Positions 35,722 to 43,844 of a stretch of DNA of 64,000 bases are shown here, one piece after another. The notes beneath the pieces are model-generated. The model saw nothing but the letters and a program-made list of their open reading frames with translations. It searched no databases and was not told the origin of the DNA. Both the position numbers and the translations under genes were made by a program. Each line of letters opens with the position of its first letter. Position 1 is the first letter of the stretch. Source of the stretch: JADJEI01 sp035328465. Its GTDB lineage: Bacteria; Bacteroidota; Ignavibacteria; Ignavibacteriales; Ignavibacteriaceae. The stretch spans positions 13,497-77,496 of the forward strand of contig DAOLIQ010000005.1 of NCBI GenBank assembly GCA_035328465.1. The letters are read 5' to 3'.

Positions 35722-38382
35722 TTATTTTAACACTATCATTTTTTTAACTGATGTATTAAAAGCTTCAAGCTTGTAAAAGTATATCCCCGAAGCCAAACCA
35801 GTGGCGTCAAAATTAACTTCGTATAAACCCTTTTCCTGATTTTCATTTACTAAAACTTTTACTTCTTCGCCAAGAATATTTAGAATAGAAAGTTTAACTT
35901 TGTGATAAGCCAATATCTCATAAACAATTTTTGTGCTCGGGTTAAAAGGATTGGGAAAATTGTTATACAAAAAGTCAGTTACAGGCAGTCTGAAAAAAAA
36001 TTCCTCTCCCAAATTCAAGGAATCAATTTTTACTACGCTTGACCAGATATCTTTTCCGCTGTTACTAACAGTAGTTTCGTAAGACAAAATAAAATTATCG
36101 CCATTGCAATCAATGCTTAACGGTCCTGATTCCGAAGTGTAGTTATCTTCAGGATAATTATACAAATGATAAAACCGGGATTGGCGGTCGTTATCATTTT
36201 CATATAATGCAAACGCTTTAGTCTCATCATTAAATGCCAGCAATGATTTTTGGTTCTCAAATTTCAGAATGTTGTACTTCAAAGTGGAAGAAAGCGTATT
36301 TATGATATCTGAGTATTTATATATGCCGCCATCATTATATCTTCTAACTAAATTGTAACGGTAATAATCTTTTTGAAATAAAATGACCGAGTTTAATCCA
36401 TCATTTTTACAAGTTAGGCTTAATGAATATGGATCTAAATAGGAGTAATCAATTATAAATTGGCTTTCAATTAAATCACTGTCTTCATTATAAAATTCAC
36501 CGTAAATAGCATTGTCTGAAATTAGCAGCGAATCGGAATAGTTTTTCCAGGTCACAAAAATATTAAAGGAAGTATCAATCGAAATCTTAATAGGCTTAAA
36601 GAGAATATTAGCAGTAGCTTGTTTTATAGTTTTGGAAGAAGAAATAAAATTTAATTCCGAGTCAGTTCGCCTTATTGTCGCATAATTATTATTATACCAG
36701 CAGAATAATAATTCATCGTTATTATTTATACCAAAAGAAAAATCAAAGTTCAGGTTGTCAGTGTTACTTTTTACGAATACATTACTTCCTAATTTTTCTC
36801 CTGTTGTGCTTATACGCTGCAGATAAAAATTTGAATTGAAGTTTGCGTCCAGGCTATTAAAACTAATGACAAAAGTTCCATCTGAAAATGAGCCGATGGA
36901 TTTTTTTATTTCTAAAGTTTCTGTGTTATCACCTTCATTTATTCGAATGTTTTCTCCGATCGGATTGAAAAACTTATCATAAACCTGCGCATATAAATCT
37001 TTGCCGCCGTTGCGCTGGTCTTCCCAAACTATAATAGATTCTCCTTTGTTGTTGAATTTAACCAAAGAATTTGTTTGATCTGCGTTTGAGATGTCATCAT
37101 TTATTTTTTCAAATTCGTTTGAAGAATAAAAACTACTTGCAAATTTTTGAAAACCAATATCATCATTACCTACATTCGAATACACTGCTGCAAGATAACA
37201 AGAATCATTTACTACATTAGTTAAGCAATGACTGAATGGTACGATAGGAGAATCAGTATTAAAATGAAATATGAACCATGAATATTTTAGCTCTCCCAGG
37301 TTGTTGATCTCTACAGAAAGAGCATCTTTATAATCACCAAAAACCATATAGAAATTACTATCCCGATCCGTAGAAATATCTAATACTTTCAATCCATAAC
37401 TTGTGTATGAAATATTTGAAATATCAGAAAAAGAATTTGTATTTGAATAAAAAATCCTAAATTTTATCTTACTAAAATTTTCTGATGAACCCCTTTCGGC
37501 CCAGGCGATTAAATAGTTTCCGTTATTCAAAGCTTTTATTTGTGGAACATCGATAAATGAAGTTACATCAGCGACAGTAAAAATTATATTGTTTCCTTCT
37601 TTACTGCCAAGGGAATTAATCTTCTGAAGAATTATTTGTAAAGAATCACTTTTGGGTGATTTCCAGGCTACATAATAATTACCGTTCCCATCCGCATCAG
37701 TTGAGTTTCGCCATTCAAACTGAGGATAATAAATCGAAGAATCATTAATTATAATATTACTATATGACAGATTATTTGAGGCATCAACATACCTCGAATA
37801 AATTCTGTAAGAAGAGCTACTGTTCCATGCCACCCAGGTGATAATAAATGATCCATCAGAATTAACAGCAACAGCGGGCGAAGAGGTTATAGTATTTTCA
37901 CCCAAATTAATATTCATACTTGAGCCTATTTTCTGTCCGCTGCTGTTAAATCTCTGTACCGCTATATTGTAAGAATCCCTGTCCCAGGCTATTACAAAAT
38001 CGCCATTAACATTCGCATTTATTGCCGGAGCGAATAAGGAAATTTGTTCGTTATCATTAACCTTAATATTATCTCCGATCCTTTCTTTATTTTGGTTATA
38101 GAATTGGCAGTAAATACTATAATCATTGAGGCGCTGATCAATCCATACAAATGCAAAATTACCCTCCCCATCAATAGCAGTGCTTATTCCCGACTGACTA
38201 GCACCAACTTCACCTTCAAGCGAATTAACCCGGAAGGCATCTTTTACTATTGCAGCTTCAGTTGTATCACTTAATGTTGAGTCTCGTTTATTTAAAAGCA
38301 ATCCTTGAGAAAAAATTACATCTGAAAGTGAAATAATCACAAATATTATATTCACAGCGAAGTTTAAATTTATTTTCTTCAT
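35722..38382 (-). CDS. T9SS-secreted protein with repeated beta domains
   Basis: An 886-residue secreted protein. An N-terminal signal peptide (NFAVNIIFVIISLSDVIFSQ) is followed by about 700 residues of repeated blocks with a GxFVIAW/D-R-type core (for example NGDFVIAWDRDS, DGSFIITWVAW, GNYYVAWKS, KGESIIVWEDQRNGG), a propeller-like fold. The last 80 residues are a type A T9SS sorting domain (NNFPNPFNPSTKIVYEI ... GEEVKVLVNENQEKG ... SGIYFYKLEAF). It would be exported across the outer membrane by the type IX system and probably anchored or released there. It is convergent with the OppF-type gene, 25 bases apart. The function of the propeller is unknown. Confidence 0.85.
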   Translation of the reverse strand: MKKINLNFAVNIIFVIISLSDVIFSQGLLLNKRDSTLSDTTEAAIVKDAFRVNSLEGEVGASQSGISTAIDGEGNFAFVWIDQRLNDYSIYCQFYNQNKERIGDNIKVNDNEQISLFAPAINANVNGDFVIAWDRDSYNIAVQRFNSSGQKIGSSMNINLGENTITSSPAVAVNSDGSFIITWVAWNSSSSYRIYSRYVDASNNLSYSNIIINDSSIYYPQFEWRNSTDADGNGNYYVAWKSPKSDSLQIILQKINSLGSKEGNNIIFTVADVTSFIDVPQIKALNNGNYLIAWAERGSSENFSKIKFRIFYSNTNSFSDISNISYTSYGLKVLDISTDRDSNFYMVFGDYKDALSVEINNLGELKYSWFIFHFNTDSPIVPFSHCLTNVVNDSCYLAAVYSNVGNDDIGFQKFASSFYSSNEFEKINDDISNADQTNSLVKFNNKGESIIVWEDQRNGGKDLYAQVYDKFFNPIGENIRINEGDNTETLEIKKSIGSFSDGTFVISFNSLDANFNSNFYLQRISTTGEKLGSNVFVKSNTDNLNFDFSFGINNNDELLFCWYNNNYATIRRTDSELNFISSSKTIKQATANILFKPIKISIDTSFNIFVTWKNYSDSLLISDNAIYGEFYNEDSDLIESQFIIDYSYLDPYSLSLTCKNDGLNSVILFQKDYYRYNLVRRYNDGGIYKYSDIINTLSSTLKYNILKFENQKSLLAFNDETKAFALYENDNDRQSRFYHLYNYPEDNYTSESGPLSIDCNGDNFILSYETTVSNSGKDIWSSVVKIDSLNLGEEFFFRLPVTDFLYNNFPNPFNPSTKIVYEILAYHKVKLSILNILGEEVKVLVNENQEKGLYEVNFDATGLASGIYFYKLEAFNTSVKKMIVLK

Positions 38383-38411
38383 AGTAAGTGCCTTTTCAAT
38401 TTACAGACAAA

Positions 38412-39521
38412 TTAAAAATAAAAATTTATCCCAAGACCAACGCGAGTGACAAATTCCGAGTATGTATAACTGAAGGTATTAGTTGTCGTACTAAATTCAC
38501 TAATACTTCGGTAATCATAATCAGCAGAAGATGTGGAATAGATAAACCTGATGTTTGAAGTTAATGATAGAGATTCGTTAAAGTAATATTCGGCTCCAAA
38601 CCCGAAATTGAAATGAAGGGGCGAGTTTAATTTTTTTAGATAGTCTTCAATATTATTTTCAGTGACCGGCAAAATTTCATCGGGGGGAAATAAATCTTCC
38701 GAAGAGTTTTCAGCAAAAGCAAACTGTTTGCCCATCCCTGCAAGAACATAAACGCTGACATTGTTAGAAACGAAATCTTTTATATAATATTTTAATCCAA
38801 GTGAAAAATCCAGAATATTTAATCCGAGTTTAGTTAAATCACCCGAGTTGTATTCATAACCTTCCTGCCTATCATGGAATTCTTCTCTTCTTTCGATGTA
38901 AGATGATAAATAAGTTAAATCAAATGTTATACGAAAATTTTTAACTATTTTATAAGATAGCTGAGCCTCCATATTTAAAGAGGAATTTGTACTAAAATAA
39001 GTTTGTGGATCATCGGCGGGATTGTAGTATAAATAGATTCCGTAAATTTTCCCCGAGTAATAAGGCACATACAAAACGCCAAAAGACCAGTCATTCTCAT
39101 TTGCGCTTATCTTTCTCTTAATGACTTCTTCAATTTCGATTTCTTTATCTTCCGAATCTTCTGTCTCTTCAGGATGTTCTTCTTTAATCATTGATAATCT
39201 TTTAAGCTCATCGTTTGCTTGCTTTTCCTTTTCTAATCTATCCATTCTTTCCGAAATATAATTTTCTATTTCGTCCAGGTCAGTTTTATATCCCCCATCC
39301 TTTGAGTAAATTTCTCCCAAATCCTGCATATTTATTTTATCTACTGCAAGCAGAATAACCGACTCGGTCTGCTGATTTGCATAAATAAAATTCACTTTTG
39401 ATTCTTCAACTTGTGAGATTAAACAAGGATAAGTTCTTCCATCTATTAAGAAGATTGTATCAGGATATGGATTTTGTGAATAGACCAAGAAAGGAAGCAG
39501 CACAATCAATAATGTTTTCAT
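38412..39521 (-). CDS. Outer-membrane beta-barrel protein with helical N-terminal domain
   Basis: A 369-residue exported protein (signal peptide MKTLLIVLLPFLVYSQ). Residues about 20-80 are beta-rich, and 85-140 are highly charged and probably coiled coil (RMDRLEKEKQANDELKRL, then an acidic stretch). Residues 150-369 show alternating strands ending in aromatics (FNFGFGAEYYFNESLSL, RVGLGINFYF), as expected for a small OM barrel ending in F. AGGAG precedes the ATG. It is 29 bases upstream of the T9SS gene and on the same strand, so the two may be cotranscribed. No specific function is recognised. Confidence 0.75.
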   Translation of the reverse strand: MKTLLIVLLPFLVYSQNPYPDTIFLIDGRTYPCLISQVEESKVNFIYANQQTESVILLAVDKINMQDLGEIYSKDGGYKTDLDEIENYISERMDRLEKEKQANDELKRLSMIKEEHPEETEDSEDKEIEIEEVIKRKISANENDWSFGVLYVPYYSGKIYGIYLYYNPADDPQTYFSTNSSLNMEAQLSYKIVKNFRITFDLTYLSSYIERREEFHDRQEGYEYNSGDLTKLGLNILDFSLGLKYYIKDFVSNNVSVYVLAGMGKQFAFAENSSEDLFPPDEILPVTENNIEDYLKKLNSPLHFNFGFGAEYYFNESLSLTSNIRFIYSTSSADYDYRSISEFSTTTNTFSYTYSEFVTRVGLGINFYF

Positions 39522-40212
39522 TAGAGACTCCTCTGAAAAGTATAGAAATAATTTTTTAGAAATAAATTGATGAAAAGAAAAAACGAACCGCGTGATGAAG
39601 CAAATTGAGGAGAGAAAAAACCAATCGAATTTTTTAACGGAGGCTTAAACCATAAAAGAGAAAACAACAAAACAAAACTCACATATTTCAAATTACGCCC
39701 ACAAATAAATTGCCCAATAAATAATTAAACCGAAAATATCGCAACTGCAAAAAGTTGTTAATTATTTTCCATTTCAAACTTATACTTAAAATTTGAAATC
39801 CTGAAAAACAATTTTTAAAAAAAGGAGGTAAAAATTAATCCCATTTCAAACGAATGAAAAAGTAACACAAACGGCAATACCATCTGTGCGCTTAAATTAA
39901 ATTAATCAAAAAACATTTAAGAATTATTTGACATTGGCAAAAGCAGATAATAAGTTAAACCAAACAAATGTGGATGATTTTATGGAATCGGGAACTAAGA
40001 TAGAAAATTTAAACAAACTTATTTTGAATACAGGAAGGGGGAAAAAGCGCGCTTGACAAACTCCTGTAATTATGGAATATTATCACGCAAAAAGATTATT
40101 AAACTGAATGAAAATTAATTTTTTACTGTTGAGAACATCCCCACCACCGGAATATTTTTAAGCAATTTGGCGGATTAACTGAGAGCTCGGCAGTTATACA
40201 TTTACAAAAAAT
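39522..40212. other. 691-base intergenic region with unsupported small frame and promoter-like element
   Basis: No clear gene. A strong AAAGGAGGT stands at about 39821-39829 but is followed only by a three-codon frame (ATG-AAA-AAG-TAA). A 42-codon frame from TTG 39928 to TGA 40056 (or 24 codons from ATG 39982), ending in NTGRGKKRA, has no usable Shine-Dalgarno and is at best a relic. TTGACA at 40053-40058 with TATTAT at 40078-40083 (19-base spacing) or AATATT (17-base) is a possible promoter for the gene at 40213. The rest is AT-rich without repeats. Confidence 0.5.
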
Positions 40213-40881
40213 ATGACAAAAAAAATATTACTTTTTCTTTTGTTTTCTGTTAATATTAATTATTCCCAACAGAAAGAATACTCGTACGATTATATTTTAA
40301 AATTTAGCACACTAGATTTGATAACTGGAATTCATTATGAAAGTTCAACAATTCAATTGGGACTTGAAAAAGGTTTGTCAGAAGATTTGTCAATTAATTC
40401 AGAATTAGGATACTCGGTTCATATAGACAGAAAGCCAGATATTCTTTCCATTAATCTTGATAATTCAAATGGATTTGCTTTTGAAACTGAAATAAGAAAA
40501 TATATTGATAGAGAAGAAGTCACTTACACTGGACAATATTTCAGCATAGATTTTCTATTTCGTTATTTAGATGCTAAAAATCATCATTGGGCATTTTTAG
40601 TTGAGGATGAAGAGATATCTAGCTTTATTGAAAAATATTCGGTTTATAGAAATGAATGTGCTTTACATTTGAAATATGGTTATCAAAATATTTCTATTGC
40701 TGGTTTTGTTTCAGATTTTTCAATTGGGATTGGCTGGCGATATATTACAAGTAGAACGATTAGTAATTATCCATTATCTTTTATAGAAGGCGAATTTCCA
40801 TATAATAAACCTTTTAGTCACGGTAGTCGTAATTTTCTAAGTTTAACAGCAGCGATTAGGATTGGTTGGTCATTAAAATAA
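40213..40881 (+). CDS. Exported hypothetical protein, probable outer-membrane barrel
   Basis: A 222-residue protein with a signal peptide (MTKKILLFLLFSVNINYSQ). The mature part is beta-rich with alternating hydrophobic residues (IQLGLEKGLSEDLSINSELGYSV, FSIGIGWRYIT, SLTAAIRIGWSLK), which fits a small outer-membrane barrel. No catalytic motif was seen. It stands alone with a long 5' gap and is followed 55 bases later by the CYTH gene. I do not recognise a family. Confidence 0.65.
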   Translation: MTKKILLFLLFSVNINYSQQKEYSYDYILKFSTLDLITGIHYESSTIQLGLEKGLSEDLSINSELGYSVHIDRKPDILSINLDNSNGFAFETEIRKYIDREEVTYTGQYFSIDFLFRYLDAKNHHWAFLVEDEEISSFIEKYSVYRNECALHLKYGYQNISIAGFVSDFSIGIGWRYITSRTISNYPLSFIEGEFPYNKPFSHGSRNFLSLTAAIRIGWSLK

Positions 40882-40936
40882 AAAACTGCAAAGGAGACTT
40901 AATTTCTTTCCGTAAGAAAACATTTCATGAAATTTT

Positions 40937-41452
40937 ATGCAGCACACAAATATTGAAATAAAAGCAAGATCAAATAATCATCCTGAAATAAGAAATATAT
41001 TAAAAGACCACCACGCCGAATTTATCGGTACTGATCATCAGGTTGATACTTATTTTAAAGTAAATTTTGGAAGACTTAAGCTCAGGGAGGGTGAGATAGA
41101 AAATCATTTGATTCATTATCAAAGGGAAAACCAAACCGGACCAAAACAATCTGATGTAACTCTTTTTAAATCAAATCCCGGATCATCATTAAAAGATATT
41201 TTAATCAAAGCATTGGGTGTTTTGATAATTGTTGATAAAACAAGAGAAATATATTTTATTGATAATGTGAAATTTCATTTAGACAGTGTAAATGATTTAG
41301 GAAGTTTTGTGGAAATTGAAGCCATTGATAAAAGCGGGACAATTGGTAAAGATATGCTGTATGAACAATGCAGGTTTTATCTTAATCTTTTTAATATTTC
41401 GGAGGAAGATTTGATACCGGATTCATACAGCGATATGTTGATTCAAAAATGA
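40937..41452 (+). CDS. CYTH-domain protein (class IV adenylate cyclase-like)
   Basis: A 171-residue cytoplasmic CYTH-fold protein. The tunnel-fold acidic and basic residues are visible: EIKAR (7-11), YFKVNFGRLKLRE, HLIHYQREN, DKTREIYFIDNVKFHLD and SFVEIEAI. This combination is typical of CyaB-like class IV cyclases and related tripolyphosphatases, which bind triphosphate with Mg or Mn. Whether it makes cAMP, hydrolyses thiamine triphosphate or hydrolyses inorganic tripolyphosphate cannot be decided. No gene for a cAMP receptor is in the window. Confidence 0.85.
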   Translation: MQHTNIEIKARSNNHPEIRNILKDHHAEFIGTDHQVDTYFKVNFGRLKLREGEIENHLIHYQRENQTGPKQSDVTLFKSNPGSSLKDILIKALGVLIIVDKTREIYFIDNVKFHLDSVNDLGSFVEIEAIDKSGTIGKDMLYEQCRFYLNLFNISEEDLIPDSYSDMLIQK

Positions 41453-41620
41453 TTCACGGTTAATTTTAAATATTTTAATTTGATTATCCCCCGCCTTTAA
41501 TTTACTTTGATTAAATAATTTTTTTTTCAATTATTAGAAAAAAATTATTACGTTTGAACTGTTAATCGTCCGAAATATTTTTTCGGAGTATTTGGAAGCA
41601 TTAAAATCAGGAGAGACAAA

Positions 41621-42121
41621 ATGCCCACCACAAAAGAAAACCTCAACGAAGCTTTCGCAGGCGAAAGCCAGGCTAATCAAAAATATCGCGCATTTGCAAA
41701 AAAAGCCGAGCGCGATGGATTCCCAAACATTGCAAAACTTTTTAAAACCGCTGCTGAAGCCGAACGAATTCATGCCGAAGGACACTTTGGTGCTTTAGAC
41801 GGAATCGCTTCAACTGTTGAAAACTTAAAAGCAGCAATCGCCGGAGAAACCTACGAGTACACAACTATGTATCCGCCAATGCTTGAACAAGCAGAAAAAG
41901 ATAATCACAAAGCAAAGCGAATGTTTAAATATGCAGTCGGCGCAGAAGATGTTCACGCACAGCTTTATAAACTTGCGCTTGCCGCAGCAGAAGCCGGGAA
42001 AGATTTAGATGTAACTGAATTTTATCTTTGTCCTGTTTGCGGACATATTGAATTTGGTAAGCCTGATGAAAATTGTCCGATTTGCGGAACGCTTGCCTCT
42101 AAGTATGTAAAGGTTGCTTAA
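41621..42121 (+). CDS. Rubrerythrin
   Basis: A 166-residue cytoplasmic non-haem iron peroxidase. The ferritin-like diiron domain has E14, E48xxH51, E76, E79 and E109xxH112. The C-terminal rubredoxin-like domain has paired cysteines C137/C140 and C152/C155 (CPVCGH ... CPICG). It reduces hydrogen peroxide and protects anaerobes from oxygen. An AGGAGAG Shine-Dalgarno precedes the ATG. The leader contains a TCCGAAA/TTTCGGA hairpin near 41570-41588, which may be regulatory. A longer frame exists in another register but lacks these motifs. Confidence 0.95.
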   Translation: MPTTKENLNEAFAGESQANQKYRAFAKKAERDGFPNIAKLFKTAAEAERIHAEGHFGALDGIASTVENLKAAIAGETYEYTTMYPPMLEQAEKDNHKAKRMFKYAVGAEDVHAQLYKLALAAAEAGKDLDVTEFYLCPVCGHIEFGKPDENCPICGTLASKYVKVA

Positions 42122-42186
42122 GAATTATTAAAACCAATTATTAAAAAATCTAATTATAATATTAAATCATTTTAAAGGTGTGTGAA

Positions 42187-43263
42187 ATGAAAAAGGTATT
42201 TTTTCTTTCTGTACTTTTGTTTTCTTTGTTCATCGTTTTTCTAACAAATACCCCTGCCCAAGAAACCAGCAACGTGACTTCGAAATACGATTTTATTCCA
42301 GGCGAAAAAGTAATTTTCTTCGATGATTTTACTGCAGAAAATATTGGAGACTTTCCAATTCAGTGGAACACTACTGGATCCGGTGAAGTTGTTACCACTA
42401 CTCTCGCTGAGGGTAGGTGGTTTAACATTACAAACGCAAAGGGAATTACTACTCTTGATACTCCAATAGAATTTCCAGAAAATTATACAATTGAGTTTGA
42501 TGTTATTCCGCACAAAAACGACAAGAACAACAGTACTAATTTTAATTTTTATCTGATAAGTACATCAAAACCCAAAGATCTGATGTTTGGCCTGGCAAGG
42601 CCCGGTGATGCTGGTGTAAAATTCAGTTTCGAATACAAAAATTATTACAAAGCTTACTATAACGACAAAGGTAAAACACCGGACCTTTCCGGTAACGAAG
42701 ATGAACCCAAACTTAAAGCTGATAATAAATATAGGGTTTCTGTCTGGGTGCAAAAGGAACGCCTAAGGCTTTATATAGGCGAGCAGAAACTTTTTGATCT
42801 TCCAAAAGCCTTGTCTAAAAACTTTAAATACAATATGATTCGTTTTGATGGCGGTACGCCGATGATTAGCAATGTTCGCATTGCAACAGGCTTGCCGGAT
42901 ATGCGCAGTAAACTTCTTACCGAAGGAAAATTAATTAGTTACGGAATTTATTTTGATGTAAATAAGGATGTTGTAAAACCTGAATCCTATCCTTCAATTA
43001 AAGAGATTGCCGCTATTCTTAAAGATAATCCAACAGTAAAAATAAAAATTGTTGGTCACACAGATTCTGATGGCGATGATAAATCAAATCTAGATTTATC
43101 TAAACGACGTGCTGCTTCTGTAAAAAATGTTCTGGTAAAAGATTTTGGAATTGATGCCGAAAGGATTGAAACCGATGGCAAAGGTGAGGCTGAACCTGTT
43201 GCTAATAATGATAGTTCGGTTAATAAAGCTCTTAATAGAAGGGTTGAGTTTATCAAAATTTAA
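42187..43263 (+). CDS. OmpA-family outer-membrane protein with lectin-like domain
   Basis: A 358-residue exported protein. The ATG at 42187 with AAAGGTG upstream is preferred to an in-frame GTG 9 bases earlier. A signal peptide (FFLSVLLFSLFIVFL) is followed by a jelly-roll domain (about 35-230, ENIGDFPIQWNTTGSG ... RLYIGEQKLFDLPKA), resembling LamG/DUF1080 sugar-binding folds. A C-terminal OmpA peptidoglycan-binding domain follows (FDVNKDVVKPESYPSI, IVGHTDSDGDDKSN, LSKRRAASVKNVL, RRVEF). It probably links the outer membrane or a surface sugar to peptidoglycan. A terminator follows at 43278. Confidence 0.9.
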   Translation: MKKVFFLSVLLFSLFIVFLTNTPAQETSNVTSKYDFIPGEKVIFFDDFTAENIGDFPIQWNTTGSGEVVTTTLAEGRWFNITNAKGITTLDTPIEFPENYTIEFDVIPHKNDKNNSTNFNFYLISTSKPKDLMFGLARPGDAGVKFSFEYKNYYKAYYNDKGKTPDLSGNEDEPKLKADNKYRVSVWVQKERLRLYIGEQKLFDLPKALSKNFKYNMIRFDGGTPMISNVRIATGLPDMRSKLLTEGKLISYGIYFDVNKDVVKPESYPSIKEIAAILKDNPTVKIKIVGHTDSDGDDKSNLDLSKRRAASVKNVLVKDFGIDAERIETDGKGEAEPVANNDSSVNKALNRRVEFIKI

Positions 43264-43277
43264 TTTAAATTTATCCG

Positions 43278-43311
43278 TGGAGATTGTTAAATGAACAGTC
43301 TCCATTATTTA
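43278..43311 (+). terminator. Terminator-like hairpin after the OmpA-family gene
   Basis: TGGAGATTGTT pairs with GAACAGTCTCCA (one wobble) around AAAT and is followed by TTATTT. It lies 15 bases after the OmpA-family stop. It overlaps the only upstream in-frame start (TTG 43284) of the next gene, which supports the ATG at 43323 for that gene. Confidence 0.6.
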
Positions 43312-43322
43312 TCTCTAAATTT

Positions 43323-43730
43323 ATGAATAACTTTACCAAACATATTTTATGTTGGTTTACTTTTCCATTTATTGCGATATTTAATGCAACATTGCGGGAA
43401 CTAATTTATAAAAAACCATTGGGCGATTTAGCTGCGCATCAAATATCAACAGCAACAGGAATTATTTTCTTTGGGATAATTTTTTATTTCATTTTTAAAA
43501 GATGGAGAATTAAATCTGTAAAACACGCCGTACTTCTTGGTATCGTCTGGCTTGCATTAACAACTCTGTTTGAGTTTGGATTTGGGCACTACGTAATGGA
43601 AAACTCCTGGCAAAAACTTTTTCACGATTATAATCTCGCAGAAGGAAGAGTTTGGAGTTTATTTCTGCTGTGGATAACATTCGCTCCATTAGTTTTTTAT
43701 TTTATACTAAAAAAGAAACCTGGTAAATAA
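43323..43730 (+). CDS. Small membrane protein of unknown function
   Basis: A 135-residue inner-membrane protein with about four transmembrane helices (HILCWFTFPFIAIFNATL; GIIFFGIIFYFIF; HAVLLGIVWLALTTLFEF; VWSLFLLWITFAPLVFYFIL). It has conserved-looking polar positions in loops (LRELIYKKPLGDLAAHQIST, FGHYVMENSW) but no known motif. The ATG at 43323 is chosen because the upstream TTG lies in the terminator hairpin. No function is assigned. Confidence 0.68.
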   Translation: MNNFTKHILCWFTFPFIAIFNATLRELIYKKPLGDLAAHQISTATGIIFFGIIFYFIFKRWRIKSVKHAVLLGIVWLALTTLFEFGFGHYVMENSWQKLFHDYNLAEGRVWSLFLLWITFAPLVFYFILKKKPGK

Positions 43731-43844
43731 TTTATGAGCTGCATATCATTCCAATTCTAACCTGCCAAAATTTATTTTTTAATGTTCATTATTGTTTCGA
43801 CTTTTAAATTGAAAATAAATCTTTTTAATTCTTTTGGTCAATCA

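Noticed and set aside
39928..40056. 42-codon frame from TTG ending NTGRGKKRA
   Set aside because: No Shine-Dalgarno and no recognisable product; the internal ATG would give only 24 residues. Kept only as a note in the intergenic entry.
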